A DNA stretch of 64,000 nucleotides from Photorhabdus namnaonensis (lineage in GTDB: Bacteria; Pseudomonadota; Gammaproteobacteria; Enterobacterales; Enterobacteriaceae), in contig NZ_LOIC01000082.1 in the NCBI RefSeq assembly GCF_001684335.1, forward strand, positions 201,791 through 265,790. Direction: 5' to 3'. This document shows, piece by piece, positions 11,317 through 23,035 of the stretch (within the stretch, counting starts at the first letter, position 1; every line of letters starts with the position of its first letter). Below the pieces are notes generated by a model that made no database searches, was not told the origin of the DNA, and saw only the letters and a program-made list of their open reading frames with translations. A program made the translations under genes and the position numbers.

Positions 11317-11361
11317 ATGGCTTAAAAGAGGCTAAACGATCCTGTATCCATATGTATGATG

Positions 11362-11393
11362 ATCCGGCATATGTAACTTATGCCGGATTTGTT
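11362..11393 (+). terminator. Hairpin after the NRPS gene
   Basis: A perfect 10-bp stem (ATCCGGCATA at 11362-11371 with TATGCCGGAT at 11379-11388) lies 46 bp after the NRPS stop and is followed by a short T-rich stretch. It probably ends the NRPS transcript. The T-run is weak, so the strength is uncertain. Confidence 0.6.
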
Positions 11394-11512
11394 CTATGTG
11401 TGTCTTGTAGAGCATGTTATCTGTTTTTCCTTAAAACATATTATTTCATTATAAAATTATTTTTTATAGTTTGTGCATTTGTATAAATAAGTGCAAATGA
11501 TTGTACCTATGT

Positions 11513-11588
11513 TAAACATCGCCGTGACCTGAATGGTTGTTGGTGGTATATTTTCGCGATGTTTAGGTATTGAAGGCGGTCACTTTTT
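11513..11588 (+). promoter_or_regulatory. Inverted repeats upstream of thrS
   Basis: TAAACATCGC (11513-11522) is repeated inverted as GCGATGTTTA (11556-11565), 33 bp apart. Inside the loop GTGACC (11524-11529) could also pair with GGTCAC (11578-11583), which is followed by five T. The function is not known to me. It could be the upstream part of the thrS leader or a terminator-like structure. The rest of the 405-bp NRPS-thrS gap shows no gene. Confidence 0.4.
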
Positions 11589-11679
11589 ACATTGTGTACC
11601 AATTTTAGTACCAAACTTTAATGGATTGACGAGATAATAATTTAAATCGTTACTTTAGTTGAATATCGAACTCCTTCAA

Positions 11680-11721
11680 GTGACCTTTCGTGTGGGTCAC
11701 CACTGTAGATAAGGATTTTAA
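11680..11721 (+). promoter_or_regulatory. thrS translational operator and RBS
   Basis: GTGACC (11680-11685) pairs with GGTCAC (11695-11700), and the 9-base loop TTTCGTGTG contains CGT, the anticodon of a tRNA-Thr. In E. coli, threonyl-tRNA synthetase represses its own mRNA by binding such an anticodon-mimic hairpin just upstream of the ribosome site. Here the hairpin is followed by AAGGA at 11711-11715 and the ATG at 11722. The match is to the general design; exact conservation was not checked. Confidence 0.65.
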
Positions 11722-13650
11722 ATGCCTGTTGTTACTCTTCCTGACGGTAGCCAACGCCAGTTTGACCGTGCCGTTTCTGTAATGGATGTTGCCTGTGATA
11801 TTGGTCCGGGTTTAGCGAAAGCATGTATTGCCGGCCGCGTAAATGGTGAGCTAGTGGATGCTTGCGAATTAATCGATTCAGATGCAAATCTTGCCATCAT
11901 CACTAGTAAAGATGATGCAGGGCTGGAAATTATCCGCCACTCATGCGCTCATCTATTAGGCCATGCGATTAAACAATTATGGCCAGATACGAAAATGGCT
12001 ATTGGTCCGATTATTGATAATGGTTTTTACTATGATGTTGATATTGGCCGTGCTCTGACGCAGGAAGATATTACGCTGCTTGAAAAGCGTATGTTGGAAC
12101 TTGCCAAAAAAGACTATGACGTCATCAAGAAAAAAGTGAGCTGGCAAGAAGCTCGCGATACTTTCGTTGCTCGCGGCGAGGATTATAAAGTACAGATTTT
12201 AGATGAAAACATCAGTCGCGATGATCATCCTGGTCTCTATAATCATGAAGAATATATTGACATGTGTCGTGGCCCCCATGTGCCGAATATGCGCTTCTGC
12301 CACCATTTTAAATTGCAGAAAGTCGCAGGGGCATATTGGCGTGGTGATAGCAACAACAAAATGTTGCAACGAATATACGGTACCGCGTGGGCTGATAAGA
12401 AACAGCTCAATACTTATCTGCAACGTTTGGAAGAAGCGGCTAAACGTGACCATCGTAAAATTGGTAAACAATTAGATTTGTACCATATGCAGGAAGAAGC
12501 GCCTGGTATGGCATTCTGGCATAACGATGGTTGGACTATTTTCCGTGAGCTGGAAACTTTTGTCCGCACTAAATTGAAAGAATACCAATATCAGGAAGTT
12601 AAAGGTCCATTTATGATGGACCGTGTTATGTGGGAAAGAACGGGTCACTGGGAAAACTACGGTGAGCATATGTTTACTACTTCTTCAGAGAACCGTGAAT
12701 ATTGCGTTAAGCCGATGAACTGCCCGGGGCATATTCAGATTTTTAATCAAGGCTTAAAATCTTACCGTGATTTACCGTTACGTATGGCTGAATTCGGCAG
12801 TTGTCACCGTAATGAACCATCGGGAGCATTACATGGCTTGATGCGTGTTCGTGGTTTTACTCAGGATGATGCTCATATCTTCTGTACAGAAGAACAGATT
12901 CACCGGGAAGTCAGCAGTTGCATTAAGATGGTGTATGACGTTTACAGCACTTTTGGTTTTGAAAAAATCGTGGTTAAGCTGTCAACCCGCCCGGAAAAGC
13001 GCATTGGTACTGAGGAACAATGGAATCAAGCGGAAGCAGCTTTGGCGGCAGCACTACAAGAAAATGGCGTTCAATTCGAATATCAGCCGGGCGAAGGTGC
13101 CTTCTACGGACCGAAAATTGAATTTACTTTGCATGATTGTTTGGATCGTGCGTGGCAATGTGGTACTGTGCAGCTCGACTTTTCACTACCAGGTCGTTTG
13201 AGTGCGTCCTACGTAGGTGAAAATAATGAACGTAAGGTTCCTGTAATGATTCACCGTGCGGTTCTGGGTTCACTGGAACGGTTTATCGGCATTCTGACCG
13301 AGGAGTATGCGGGTTTCTTCCCGACATGGATTGCTCCACAGCAGGTGGTAGTGATGAATATCACCGATAATCAGGCTGATTATGTACAGGAATTAGTAAA
13401 AAAACTTCAAGATGCGGGCATTCGTGCAAAAGCAGACTTGAGAAACGAGAAGATTGGTTTTAAAATCCGTGAACACACTCTTCGTCGTGTTCCCTACATG
13501 CTTGTCTGTGGTGAAAAAGAGGTCGAATCAGGAAAAGTTTCCGTTCGTACCCGCCGCGGTAAAGATTTGGGCAGCATTGATGTTAACGAGTTCATCGAAA
13601 AACTGCTTATAGAAATACGCAGTCGCAATCTTCATCAATTGGAGGAATAA
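11722..13650 (+). CDS. thrS: Threonyl-tRNA synthetase
   Basis: Charges tRNA-Thr with threonine in the cytosol. The 642-residue length equals the usual enterobacterial size. N-terminal TGS domain (residues 1-60), then the second additional (editing) domain with [10 protein letters not shown] near residue 73 and CRGPHVP near residue 182, then the class II catalytic core with MNCPGH near 333, and a C-terminal anticodon-binding domain. It is first in the thrS-infC-rpmI-rplT block and is preceded by an anticodon-mimic operator, so autogenous translational control is likely. Only 3 bp separate its stop from the infC start codon. Nothing unusual is seen. Confidence 0.98.
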   Translation: MPVVTLPDGSQRQFDRAVSVMDVACDIGPGLAKACIAGRVNGELVDACELIDSDANLAIITSKDDAGLEIIRHSCAHLLGHAIKQLWPDTKMAIGPIIDNGFYYDVDIGRALTQEDITLLEKRMLELAKKDYDVIKKKVSWQEARDTFVARGEDYKVQILDENISRDDHPGLYNHEEYIDMCRGPHVPNMRFCHHFKLQKVAGAYWRGDSNNKMLQRIYGTAWADKKQLNTYLQRLEEAAKRDHRKIGKQLDLYHMQEEAPGMAFWHNDGWTIFRELETFVRTKLKEYQYQEVKGPFMMDRVMWERTGHWENYGEHMFTTSSENREYCVKPMNCPGHIQIFNQGLKSYRDLPLRMAEFGSCHRNEPSGALHGLMRVRGFTQDDAHIFCTEEQIHREVSSCIKMVYDVYSTFGFEKIVVKLSTRPEKRIGTEEQWNQAEAALAAALQENGVQFEYQPGEGAFYGPKIEFTLHDCLDRAWQCGTVQLDFSLPGRLSASYVGENNERKVPVMIHRAVLGSLERFIGILTEEYAGFFPTWIAPQQVVVMNITDNQADYVQELVKKLQDAGIRAKADLRNEKIGFKIREHTLRRVPYMLVCGEKEVESGKVSVRTRRGKDLGSIDVNEFIEKLLIEIRSRNLHQLEE

Positions 13651-14193
<543 letters not shown>

Positions 14194-14199
14194 TTAGGC

Positions 14200-14250
14200 A
14201 ATCAAGTAATAAGCTCCAGTCGGTTCATCTGGTTGGGGCTTGTTCGCCTG
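14200..14250 (+). promoter_or_regulatory. Probable L20 operator hairpin before rpmI
   Basis: AAGCTCC (14211-14217) can pair with GGGGCTT (14235-14241) in the infC-rpmI gap. In E. coli, ribosomal protein L20 represses rpmI-rplT translation by binding structured RNA in this same gap. The position and stem fit that model. Pairing beyond the stem was not modelled. Confidence 0.4.
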
Positions 14251-14290
14251 ATTAATTCGTTGTAATTCACAATGCGAAGTGGAAATTAAA

Positions 14291-14488
14291 ATGCCAAAGA
14301 TTAAAACAGTACGTGGCGCCGCTAAACGCTTTAAAAAAACTGCAAGTGGTGGTTTTAAGCGTAAGCGCGCTAACCTTCGTCACATTCTGACTAAGAAATC
14401 AACCAAGCGTAAACGTCATTTACGTCCAAAGGGCATGGTCTCCAAAGGTGATCTGGGCCTGGTTGTTGCTTGCTTGCCTTACGCGTAA
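14291..14488 (+). CDS. rpmI: 50S ribosomal protein L35
   Basis: A 65-residue, strongly basic protein starting [17 protein letters not shown] and ending with the usual LPYA. It is part of the large ribosomal subunit. The start at 14291 is chosen over an in-frame upstream ATG at 14279 because MPKIKT is the family N-terminus and 65 residues is the standard length. It lies between infC and rplT, as in other enterobacteria. Confidence 0.98.
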   Translation: MPKIKTVRGAAKRFKKTASGGFKRKRANLRHILTKKSTKRKRHLRPKGMVSKGDLGLVVACLPYA

Positions 14489-14519
14489 GCAATTTTAGAT
14501 TAGAACTCAGAGACGATAG

Positions 14520-14885
<366 letters not shown>

Positions 14886-14896
14886 GTTAGAGTAGT

Positions 14897-14920
14897 AAGA
14901 GGGAGCATGCTCCCTCTTTT
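14897..14920 (+). terminator. Rho-independent terminator after rplT
   Basis: A perfect palindromic stem, AAGAGGGAGCA paired with TGCTCCCTCTT (14897-14918), is followed by more T residues. It ends the ribosomal-protein transcript before the pheM leader. Confidence 0.9.
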
Positions 14921-14992
14921 ACTTTGTTGTCAAATGCGGTTTACAAGAGTGTTGTTGCCGAAGCAGAATTTTATTCCGAGAGAACCAACATT

Positions 14993-15037
14993 ATGTCCTT
15001 AGCTTTTTTTCGCATCTTTTTTTACTTTAGCACCTGA
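14993..15037 (+). CDS. pheM: Phe leader peptide (pheST attenuator)
   Basis: This 14-residue ORF reads MSLAFFRIFFYFST, with five Phe codons among fourteen. It closely matches the E. coli leader, which also ends FFYFST. Its role is to sense charged tRNA-Phe: ribosome stalling on the Phe codons changes RNA folding and allows read-through of the terminator at 15086-15108 into pheS-pheT. Too short for normal ORF calling. Confidence 0.92.
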   Translation: MSLAFFRIFFYFST

Positions 15038-15059
15038 ATTCAGGGGGCTTTGCGCGTAA

Positions 15060-16181
<1,122 letters not shown>

Positions 16182-16196
16182 AGGCGGGAATATCTC

Positions 16197-18584
16197 ATGA
16201 AATTCAGTGAACTCTGGTTACGCGAATGGGTAAACCCAGCCATTAGCAGTGAAGTATTATCTGATCAAATTACCATGATAGGTCTGGAAGTTGATGGCGT
16301 TGAAGCCGTTGCCGGTCAATTTCATGGTGTAGTTGTCGGTGAAGTTGTTCAATGTGCCCAGCATCCAAATGCAGATAAGCTACGGGTAACAAAAGTGAAT
16401 GTCGGTGGTGAACGGCTGCTGGACATTGTTTGTGGTGCGCCAAATTGCCGCTTGGGGTTGAAAGTTGCAGTAGCAACTGTGGGTGCTGTATTACCGGGTG
16501 ACTTTAAAATCAAGGCGGCAAAACTGCGAGGTGAGCCTTCCGAAGGGATGCTATGTTCTTTTTCTGAACTGGGTATTTCTGAGGATCACGACGGTATTAT
16601 TGAATTGCCGATTGATGCTCCTTTAGGTGTTGATCTGCGTGAATATTTGAAGCTGGATGATAAAGTCATTGAAATTAGTATTACGCCTAATCGCGCTGAC
16701 TGCCTAAGTATTATAGGGGTTGCGCGTGATGTGGCGGTTGCTAATAAAATGCCCCTATCTGAGCCACAAATTGAAGCAGTAAAACCGACAACAGATGCTG
16801 TTTTCCCTATTCGTGTTGAAGCAACAGAAGCTTGCCCACGTTACCTGGGACGAGTAATTAAAAACATTAATGTGAAAGCGACAACACCACAGTGGATGCG
16901 TGAAAAATTACGTCGTGGTGGTATCCGTTCCATCGACCCGATTGTCGATGTAACTAACTATGTATTGCTTGAATTAGGTCAACCGTTGCATGCGTTTGAT
17001 CTGGAACGCTTGAATGGCTCAATCACTGTGCGTATGGCGAAGCAGGATGAAAAATTGGTGCTGCTGGATGGTACAGAAGCCAACCTTTCTACTGATACGC
17101 TAGTTATTTCTGATGAAAAACAAGCTGTTGCAATGGCAGGTATTTTTGGCGGTGAACATTCAGGCGTGAATGAAGAGACGCAAAATATTTTACTTGAATG
17201 CGCATTTTTCGCCCCTTTAGCGATTGCTGGCCGTGCTCGTCGCTATGGTTTACACACTGATGCTTCTCACCGCTATGAACGTGGAGTTGATCCTCAGCTA
17301 CAACACAAAGCAATAGAGAGAGCGACTCAACTGCTGATTGATGTTTGTGGTGGTGAAGCGGGTCCAATTATTGATGTTACTGATGAATCTCAATTGCCAC
17401 AGTCCGCGACAATCACATTACGTCGTGAAAAACTGGATCGTTTGATTGGTCACTATATACCTGATGAACAGGTTGGTGACATTCTGACTCGCTTAGGTTG
17501 CAAAGTCACTGTTCAGGAAAATGGCTGGCAAGCGGTTGCGCCAAGCTGGCGTTTTGATATGGAGTTGGAAGAAGATCTGGTGGAAGAAGTTGCCCGTATC
17601 TACGGTTACAACAATATTCCAGATGTACCGATGCGTGCCGATCTTATCATGAAAAAACATCGTGAAGCGGAGCTTTCCCTGCAACGAGTTAAAACGATGC
17701 TGGTTGACAGAGGTTATCAAGAAGCGATTACTTATAGCTTTGTTGATCCCAAAATTCAGGCACTGTTACATCCACAGCAACAAGCGTTGATGCTGCCTAA
17801 CCCAATTTCAGCAGATATGTCAGCAATGCGTTTATCTCTACTGACGGGTTTATTAACGACTGTGGTATATAACCAGAACCGTCAGCAAAACCGTGTACGC
17901 TTGTTTGAAACGGGTTTGCGTTTTGTTCCTGATGAAAATGCGGGGCAGGGCATTCGTCAGGAGCTGATGTTAGGGGGAGTCATTACCGGCAATCGTTTTG
18001 AAGAACATTGGTCACTGGACAAACAGTCAGTTGATTTCTTCGATATGAAAGGCGATTTGGAAGCTGTTCTGGAATTAACTGGAAAATTATCTAAGATTTC
18101 TTTTAGAGCAGATGTAAATCCGGCGTTGCACCCAGGTCAAAGCGCTGGGATTTATTTGGAAAATGAATACATCGGATATATTGGTGTAGTTCACCCGGAA
18201 TTGGAACGTAAACTTGACTTAAATGGCTGCACAGTGGTATTCGAAGTACTCTGGAACAAGCTGGCAAGCAGCGTGGTTCCTGATGCGAAAGAGATTTCAC
18301 GTTTCCCATCAAACCGTCGTGATATTGCGATCGTGGTGCCTGAAAATATTGCTGTAGAAGATGTTCTGGCTGAGTGCAAGAAAGTTGGCGTAAATCATAT
18401 AGTTGGCATAAACTTGTTTGACGTGTATTGTGGTAAAGGTGTAGCAGAGGGTCATAAGAGCCTTGCTATAAGTTTTATCTTGCAGGATACCGCGCGTACA
18501 CTGGAAGAAGAAGAGATTGCTGCGACTGTTAATAGATGTGTTGCAGTGCTGAAACAGCGATTCCAAGCATCCTTGAGGGACTGA
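16197..18584 (+). CDS. pheT: Phenylalanyl-tRNA synthetase beta subunit
   Basis: Partner of PheS; it carries tRNA-binding and editing functions. The 795-residue length is standard. An N-terminal EMAP/tRNA-binding-like domain (residues 40-150, with HPNADKLRV) is followed by the B3/B4 editing region, the B5 domain, a catalytic-like core and a C-terminal ferredoxin-fold anticodon-binding domain ([12 protein letters not shown]). It ends 4 bp before ihfA, so the three genes form one transcript. Confidence 0.98.
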   Translation: MKFSELWLREWVNPAISSEVLSDQITMIGLEVDGVEAVAGQFHGVVVGEVVQCAQHPNADKLRVTKVNVGGERLLDIVCGAPNCRLGLKVAVATVGAVLPGDFKIKAAKLRGEPSEGMLCSFSELGISEDHDGIIELPIDAPLGVDLREYLKLDDKVIEISITPNRADCLSIIGVARDVAVANKMPLSEPQIEAVKPTTDAVFPIRVEATEACPRYLGRVIKNINVKATTPQWMREKLRRGGIRSIDPIVDVTNYVLLELGQPLHAFDLERLNGSITVRMAKQDEKLVLLDGTEANLSTDTLVISDEKQAVAMAGIFGGEHSGVNEETQNILLECAFFAPLAIAGRARRYGLHTDASHRYERGVDPQLQHKAIERATQLLIDVCGGEAGPIIDVTDESQLPQSATITLRREKLDRLIGHYIPDEQVGDILTRLGCKVTVQENGWQAVAPSWRFDMELEEDLVEEVARIYGYNNIPDVPMRADLIMKKHREAELSLQRVKTMLVDRGYQEAITYSFVDPKIQALLHPQQQALMLPNPISADMSAMRLSLLTGLLTTVVYNQNRQQNRVRLFETGLRFVPDENAGQGIRQELMLGGVITGNRFEEHWSLDKQSVDFFDMKGDLEAVLELTGKLSKISFRADVNPALHPGQSAGIYLENEYIGYIGVVHPELERKLDLNGCTVVFEVLWNKLASSVVPDAKEISRFPSNRRDIAIVVPENIAVEDVLAECKKVGVNHIVGINLFDVYCGKGVAEGHKSLAISFILQDTARTLEEEEIAATVNRCVAVLKQRFQASLRD

Positions 18585-18588
18585 ACCT

Positions 18589-18885
18589 ATGGCGCTTACT
18601 AAAGCTGAAATGTCAGAAAATCTGTTTGAGAAACTGGGAATTAGCAAGCGTGATGCTAAAGATCTGGTTGAATTATTCTTTGAAGAAGTGCGTCGTTCTT
18701 TGGAGAATGGTGAGCAGGTAAAATTGTCTGGATTTGGCAACTTTGATTTACGGGATAAAAACCAACGTCCGGGGCGTAATCCTAAGACTGGTGAGGACAT
18801 TCCGATTACAGCTCGCCGAGTAGTGACATTCCGTCCTGGTCAGAAGTTAAAAAGCAGGGTTGAGAAAGCCACGCCTAAAGAATAA
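18589..18885 (+). CDS. ihfA: Integration host factor alpha subunit
   Basis: Nucleoid protein that pairs with IhfB and bends DNA sharply at specific sites. The 98-residue length matches the family. It starts [24 protein letters not shown] and has the DNA-binding arm [23 protein letters not shown]. It follows pheT by 4 bp, an arrangement conserved in enterobacteria, and is followed directly by a terminator. Confidence 0.98.
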   Translation: MALTKAEMSENLFEKLGISKRDAKDLVELFFEEVRRSLENGEQVKLSGFGNFDLRDKNQRPGRNPKTGEDIPITARRVVTFRPGQKLKSRVEKATPKE

Positions 18886-18887
18886 TC

Positions 18888-18918
18888 AAAAAGGCCGCAT
18901 CAATAGCGGCCTTTTTCT
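18888..18918 (+). terminator. Terminator after ihfA
   Basis: AAAAAGGCCGC (18888-18898) pairs with GCGGCCTTTTT (18906-18916), a perfect 11-bp stem with A-rich and T-rich flanks. It ends the pheMST-ihfA transcript and separates it from btuC. Confidence 0.92.
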
Positions 18919-18951
18919 TAAACGAATCCTCCCTCATGAGCTTGATTTACC

Positions 18952-19959
18952 ATGCAACCCATCTGTTCCATCACTGAATTAGTGACTCGCCAGAAAAGGC
19001 GTGATTATCGCTTTCTGGCAATTCTCACTTGTTTATTTCTATTGGTTTTTTTTCTCTCACTCTGTGCCGGAGAAAATTGGATCTGGCCTGATAAATGGTT
19101 TTCTGAAACAGGCCAGTTGTTTGTATGGCAATTGCGTTTTCCTCGTGTATTAGCTGTAGTTGCGGTGGGTGCAAGCTTGACTGTGGCGGGTGCCGTAATG
19201 CAGGCGCTGTTTGAAAATCCGTTGGCGGAACCTGGGCTATTAGGCGTCAGTAATGGTGCTGGCGTGGTGGTAGTGTTTTTGGTGTTGATGTTTCATGGTA
19301 TTGCGCCATTTTGGTTACTAAGTATTAGCGCTGTGTTCGGGGCGTTGACTGTCACAATGATATTGCTGACTTTTGCAAGAAAGCGTTATTTGAATAATGC
19401 CCGTTTATTATTGGTAGGGGTTGCTTTTGGTGTCGTTTCAGGCGCGTTAATGACCTGGATGGTTTATTTCAGTACTAGCCTGGACTTGCGTCAGCTAATG
19501 TATTGGATGATGGGAAGTTTCAGTGGAATAGACTGGCGGCAGCAATGGTTAGTAGTCGCTTTGTTTCCTTTGATCATTTGGTTGAGCAGGCAAGGAAAAG
19601 TACTTAATTTTCTTTCATTGGGAGAAACACAGGCTCAACAGTTGGGTATCTCGCTTTATTATTGGCGTAATTTATTTGTCTTTGCTGTTGGGTTATTGGT
19701 CGGATTAAGTGTTGCACTTGCTGGAACAATCAGCTTTATTGGTTTGGTTATTCCACATATTTTACGTTTATGTGGTCTGACAGATTATAAAACACTACTG
19801 CCTGCCTGTGTTCTATCCGGTGGTTGTGGATTATTGCTGGCTGATTTATTTTCTCGCCTTAGCTTGAATAATGCAGAAGTGCCGATTGGCGTTGTGACTG
19901 CGACATTGGGTGCGCCGGTATTTATTTGGTTATTATTGAGAGTCAGAGACTGGAGTTAA
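18952..19959 (+). CDS. btuC: Vitamin B12 ABC transporter permease
   Basis: Inner-membrane permease of the BtuCD cobalamin importer (FecCD family), 335 residues with about ten membrane helices. Family motifs seen: [33 protein letters not shown] near residues 64-96 and [10 protein letters not shown] near 264. It lies between ihfA and btuD as in enterobacteria, but btuE, which separates btuC and btuD in E. coli, is absent. The periplasmic binding protein BtuF is not in this window. Confidence 0.96.
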   Translation: MQPICSITELVTRQKRRDYRFLAILTCLFLLVFFLSLCAGENWIWPDKWFSETGQLFVWQLRFPRVLAVVAVGASLTVAGAVMQALFENPLAEPGLLGVSNGAGVVVVFLVLMFHGIAPFWLLSISAVFGALTVTMILLTFARKRYLNNARLLLVGVAFGVVSGALMTWMVYFSTSLDLRQLMYWMMGSFSGIDWRQQWLVVALFPLIIWLSRQGKVLNFLSLGETQAQQLGISLYYWRNLFVFAVGLLVGLSVALAGTISFIGLVIPHILRLCGLTDYKTLLPACVLSGGCGLLLADLFSRLSLNNAEVPIGVVTATLGAPVFIWLLLRVRDWS

Positions 19960-19963
19960 AAAA

Positions 19964-20740
19964 GTGGATAATGTGCAAGCGACCAATCAGTTGATGGCTC
20001 TCAGTCAAGTATCAGTACGAAACCGATTAATTCCACTGACCGTGTTGGTGCAACAAGGTGAACAGGTACATCTCATTGGGCCGAATGGTTCAGGAAAAAG
20101 TACGTTACTGGCTTGTATGGCCGGTATTTTACCCTATGGTGGTGCAATCAATTTGCAACAAAAATGTCTTAGTCAATATAGTCACTACCAGTTGGCACGG
20201 CATAGAGCATGGCTTAGCCAGCAAATTTCTTCTGTGCCGATAATGCCGGTTTTTCAATATCTGCAACTGTACTTAGCTGCCCATCTTGTTAATTGTGACA
20301 GTGTGTTGTCAGAACTTTGCTCCTTTTTTAAGTTGGGAAAACTTCTGGAGACGCCCGTAGGTCATCTATCTGGTGGTGAATGGCAAAGAGTGCGATTAAC
20401 AGGGGTTTTTTTGCAAGTCTGGCCGACAATCAATTCGGAAGGCAAATTATTGCTCTTAGATGAGCCTACGAATAATCTTGACATCACTCAGGTAGCCGCA
20501 CTTGATCTATTAATAAAGAAATTTTGTCAACTTGGTGGAACCGTAGTCATGAGTGGTCATGATCTCAATCATAGCTATGATAAAGCTGATCGGATCTGGT
20601 TACTTGCTAATGGCTCACTGGTCGCGAATGGAAAACCGGATGAGGTAATGAAAGAAAATATACTCTCCAGCGTTTTTGCCGCTGATATCAAATGTGTGTC
20701 AGAAAAGGTAGATAAATATTGGCGGGTTTTCTTACCTTAA
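19964..20740 (+). CDS. btuD: Vitamin B12 ABC transporter ATPase
   Basis: ATPase of the cobalamin importer. Walker A GPNGSGKST near residue 37, signature LSGGEWQRVRL near 132, Walker B LLLLDEPTNN near 164, and the H-loop histidine in SGHDLNHS. The GTG at 19964 is taken as the start because GGAG lies 8 bases upstream; a later ATG at 19994 is possible. It begins 4 bp after btuC, so the two are co-expressed. Confidence 0.95.
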   Translation: MDNVQATNQLMALSQVSVRNRLIPLTVLVQQGEQVHLIGPNGSGKSTLLACMAGILPYGGAINLQQKCLSQYSHYQLARHRAWLSQQISSVPIMPVFQYLQLYLAAHLVNCDSVLSELCSFFKLGKLLETPVGHLSGGEWQRVRLTGVFLQVWPTINSEGKLLLLDEPTNNLDITQVAALDLLIKKFCQLGGTVVMSGHDLNHSYDKADRIWLLANGSLVANGKPDEVMKENILSSVFAADIKCVSEKVDKYWRVFLP

Positions 20741-20842
20741 TTAGTCCGGCTTTATGCGCCTACCGTGAATCTGTACATATCGTGGATCTGTACGTACCGT
20801 AGATCTATAGTAATTTCCACTTAATTTGTTAAATCATACCTG

Positions 20843-20877
20843 TGTTTACGATTCGTTCAAATATAGTCATCTAATAT
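20843..20877 (+). promoter_or_regulatory. Candidate PhoP box and -10 element for arnB
   Basis: TGTTTA-CGATT-CGTTCA (20843-20859) resembles the PhoP direct repeat (T/G)GTTTA-N5-(T/G)GTTTA with two mismatches. Twelve bases after it, TAATAT (20872-20877) could be the -10 element, which is the spacing of PhoP-activated promoters. PhoP control of the Photorhabdus pbgPE operon is known from the literature. The exact site here is my inference. Confidence 0.5.
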
Positions 20878-20911
20878 ATCGTTATATTATGAATGAATTG
20901 GACTGTGTTTT

Positions 20912-22057
20912 ATGGGTAGTTTTCTTCCATTTTCTCGTCCTGCGATAGGTGATGAAGAAATTCAGGCGGTAGAGAAGGTTCTTCGTTCGGGTTGGATTAC
21001 AACAGGCCCGCAAAATCATCAATTGGAACAGGACTTTTGCCGCATGTTTGGTTGTAAACATGCGGTTGCATTGGCCTCTGCAACGGCGGGTATGCATCTG
21101 ACGCTAATGGCGTTGGGAATTGGTCCTGGTGACGAAGTGATTACACCATCTCAAACTTGGGTTTCCACAATAAATATGATCTGTTTGCTTGGTGCTGAAC
21201 CGATCATGATTGATGTTGATCGTCATACGTTAATGGTCGACGCGCAGGCAGTGAAAAAGGCGATGACTTCCAGAACCAAAGCGATTATTCCTGTTCACTA
21301 TGCCGGTGCGCCTTGTGATTTAGATGAATTGCGTGGGATTGCTCAGGCGGCGGGTATTCCATTGATTGAAGACGCGGCTCACGCATTAGGAACCCGTTAT
21401 AAAAATGAATGGATTGGTGAGCATGGTACTGCGATTTTCTCTTTTCATGCCATAAAAAATGCCACTTGCGCGGAAGGGGGGTTAATTGCTACTGATAATA
21501 ATGAACTTATTGAACGAATTCGGTGTCTAAAGTTTCATGGATTGGGTATTGACGCTTTTGATCGCCAGATTCAAGGCAGGAGACCACAGGCGGAAGTTGT
21601 AGAACCGGGTTACAAATATAATTTATCTGATATTCATGCTGCGATTGCTGTTGTGCAATTAAGTAAATTGGAATCAATGAATATTCGCCGGCGGCAAATT
21701 GTCGCCCGTTATTCAGCGGCATTAAAAGATTCGCCTTTGCAGATGTTAAGTGTGCCCGATTATGAGCATATACATGCACATCATCTATTTATGGTGCGGG
21801 TTGATAAGGATGTTTGTGGCATTGATCGCGATACGTTGATGGAACGTTTGAAAGAGAAAAATATTGGTACAGGTTTGCATTTCAGGGCTGCGCATACACA
21901 AAAATATTATCGGGATCGGTATCCGCAATTGTCATTACCCGAATCAGAATGGAATTCAGCAACACTTTGTTCATTGCCGTTCTTTCCTGATATGCGTGAT
22001 GACGATGTGGATTATGTTATTGATGTTTTACAAGAAATTATTTCGGAGCACAGATAA
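20912..22057 (+). CDS. arnB: UDP-4-amino-4-deoxy-L-arabinose aminotransferase
   Basis: PLP enzyme that transaminates UDP-L-Ara4O with glutamate to make UDP-L-Ara4N, used to mask lipid A phosphates and resist cationic peptides. The 381-residue length fits the DegT/DnrJ/EryC1 family. The PLP lysine lies in [13 protein letters not shown] (about residue 184) and the cofactor-contact segment in [12 protein letters not shown]. It is the first gene of the seven-gene arn (pbgPE/pmr) operon. Its TAA abuts the GTG of arnC. Confidence 0.97.
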   Translation: MGSFLPFSRPAIGDEEIQAVEKVLRSGWITTGPQNHQLEQDFCRMFGCKHAVALASATAGMHLTLMALGIGPGDEVITPSQTWVSTINMICLLGAEPIMIDVDRHTLMVDAQAVKKAMTSRTKAIIPVHYAGAPCDLDELRGIAQAAGIPLIEDAAHALGTRYKNEWIGEHGTAIFSFHAIKNATCAEGGLIATDNNELIERIRCLKFHGLGIDAFDRQIQGRRPQAEVVEPGYKYNLSDIHAAIAVVQLSKLESMNIRRRQIVARYSAALKDSPLQMLSVPDYEHIHAHHLFMVRVDKDVCGIDRDTLMERLKEKNIGTGLHFRAAHTQKYYRDRYPQLSLPESEWNSATLCSLPFFPDMRDDDVDYVIDVLQEIISEHR

Positions 22058-23035
22058 GTGTTATTTGAACAAATTAAAAAAGTTTCTGTTGTTATTCCGG
22101 TTTATAACGAAGAAGAAAGTTTACCTCTTTTATTGGAAAGAACCTTAGCGGCTTGTAAACAATTGACTCAGGAATATGAGCTTATTCTTGTCGATGATGG
22201 TAGTAGTGATAGATCTGCTGAAATTCTGATTCAGGCTGCGGAACAATATGAAAATCATATTGTTGCAATTTTACTTAATCGTAATTATGGTCAGCATTCA
22301 GCGATTATGGCGGGGTTTAATCAGGTCGATGGCGATTTAATTATTACGCTTGATGCCGATTTGCAGAATCCGCCAGAAGAGATCCCTCGTCTTGTTAAAA
22401 CGGCTGAACAAGGTTATGACGTTGTGGGTACTCGCCGGGCTAATCGGCAGGATTCTCTATTCCGTAAAACAGCGTCAAAAATCATCAACGCTATGATTAC
22501 TAAGGCAACAGGCCGCTCTATGGGAGATTATGGCTGTATGCTCCGTGCCTATCGTCGCCATATTGTTGAAGCTATGTTGCAGTGCCATGAGCGCAGCACC
22601 TTTATTCCTATTCTGGCAAACACGTTTGCCCGTAAAACCATTGAGATTGATGTCGCCCATGCAGAGCGTGAATTTGGCGATTCTAAATATAACTTCATGA
22701 AGCTGATTAATCTGATGTATGACTTGCTGACCTGCCTGACAACTGCGCCTTTGCGTTTGCTGAGCGTCGTAGGCAGTGTGATTGCGGTTTCTGGTTTTTT
22801 GCTGGCTGTATTATTGGTGGTTTTACGTCTGATTTTCGGAGCCATATGGGCAGCAGAAGGGGTATTTACGCTATTTGCCATCCTTTTCATGTTTATTGGC
22901 GCGCAGTTCGTCGCGATGGGTTTATTAGGTGAATACATAGGCCGTATCTATAACGATGTTCGGGCGCGCCCACGTTATTTTATTCAAAAAGTGGTCGGAA
23001 ATAAAAAGACCAACAACAACCAGGAAGAGTACTAA
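22058..23035 (+). CDS. arnC: Undecaprenyl-phosphate 4-deoxy-4-formamido-L-arabinose transferase
   Basis: GT2 glycosyltransferase that moves Ara4FN from UDP to undecaprenyl phosphate on the inner face of the inner membrane. It starts at a GTG directly after the arnB stop. Donor-site motifs VDDGSSDRS (about residue 44) and [14 protein letters not shown] (about 92) are present. Two C-terminal membrane helices (about residues 230-300) anchor it. The 325-residue length is standard. Confidence 0.96.
   Translation: MLFEQIKKVSVVIPVYNEEESLPLLLERTLAACKQLTQEYELILVDDGSSDRSAEILIQAAEQYENHIVAILLNRNYGQHSAIMAGFNQVDGDLIITLDADLQNPPEEIPRLVKTAEQGYDVVGTRRANRQDSLFRKTASKIINAMITKATGRSMGDYGCMLRAYRRHIVEAMLQCHERSTFIPILANTFARKTIEIDVAHAEREFGDSKYNFMKLINLMYDLLTCLTTAPLRLLSVVGSVIAVSGFLLAVLLVVLRLIFGAIWAAEGVFTLFAILFMFIGAQFVAMGLLGEYIGRIYNDVRARPRYFIQKVVGNKKTNNNQEEY

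Noticed and set aside
20760-20810. Short repeats (CTGTACATATCGTGGAT-like) after btuD as an operator
   Set aside because: The repeats are imperfect and resemble no site known to me; not enough to call a regulatory element.
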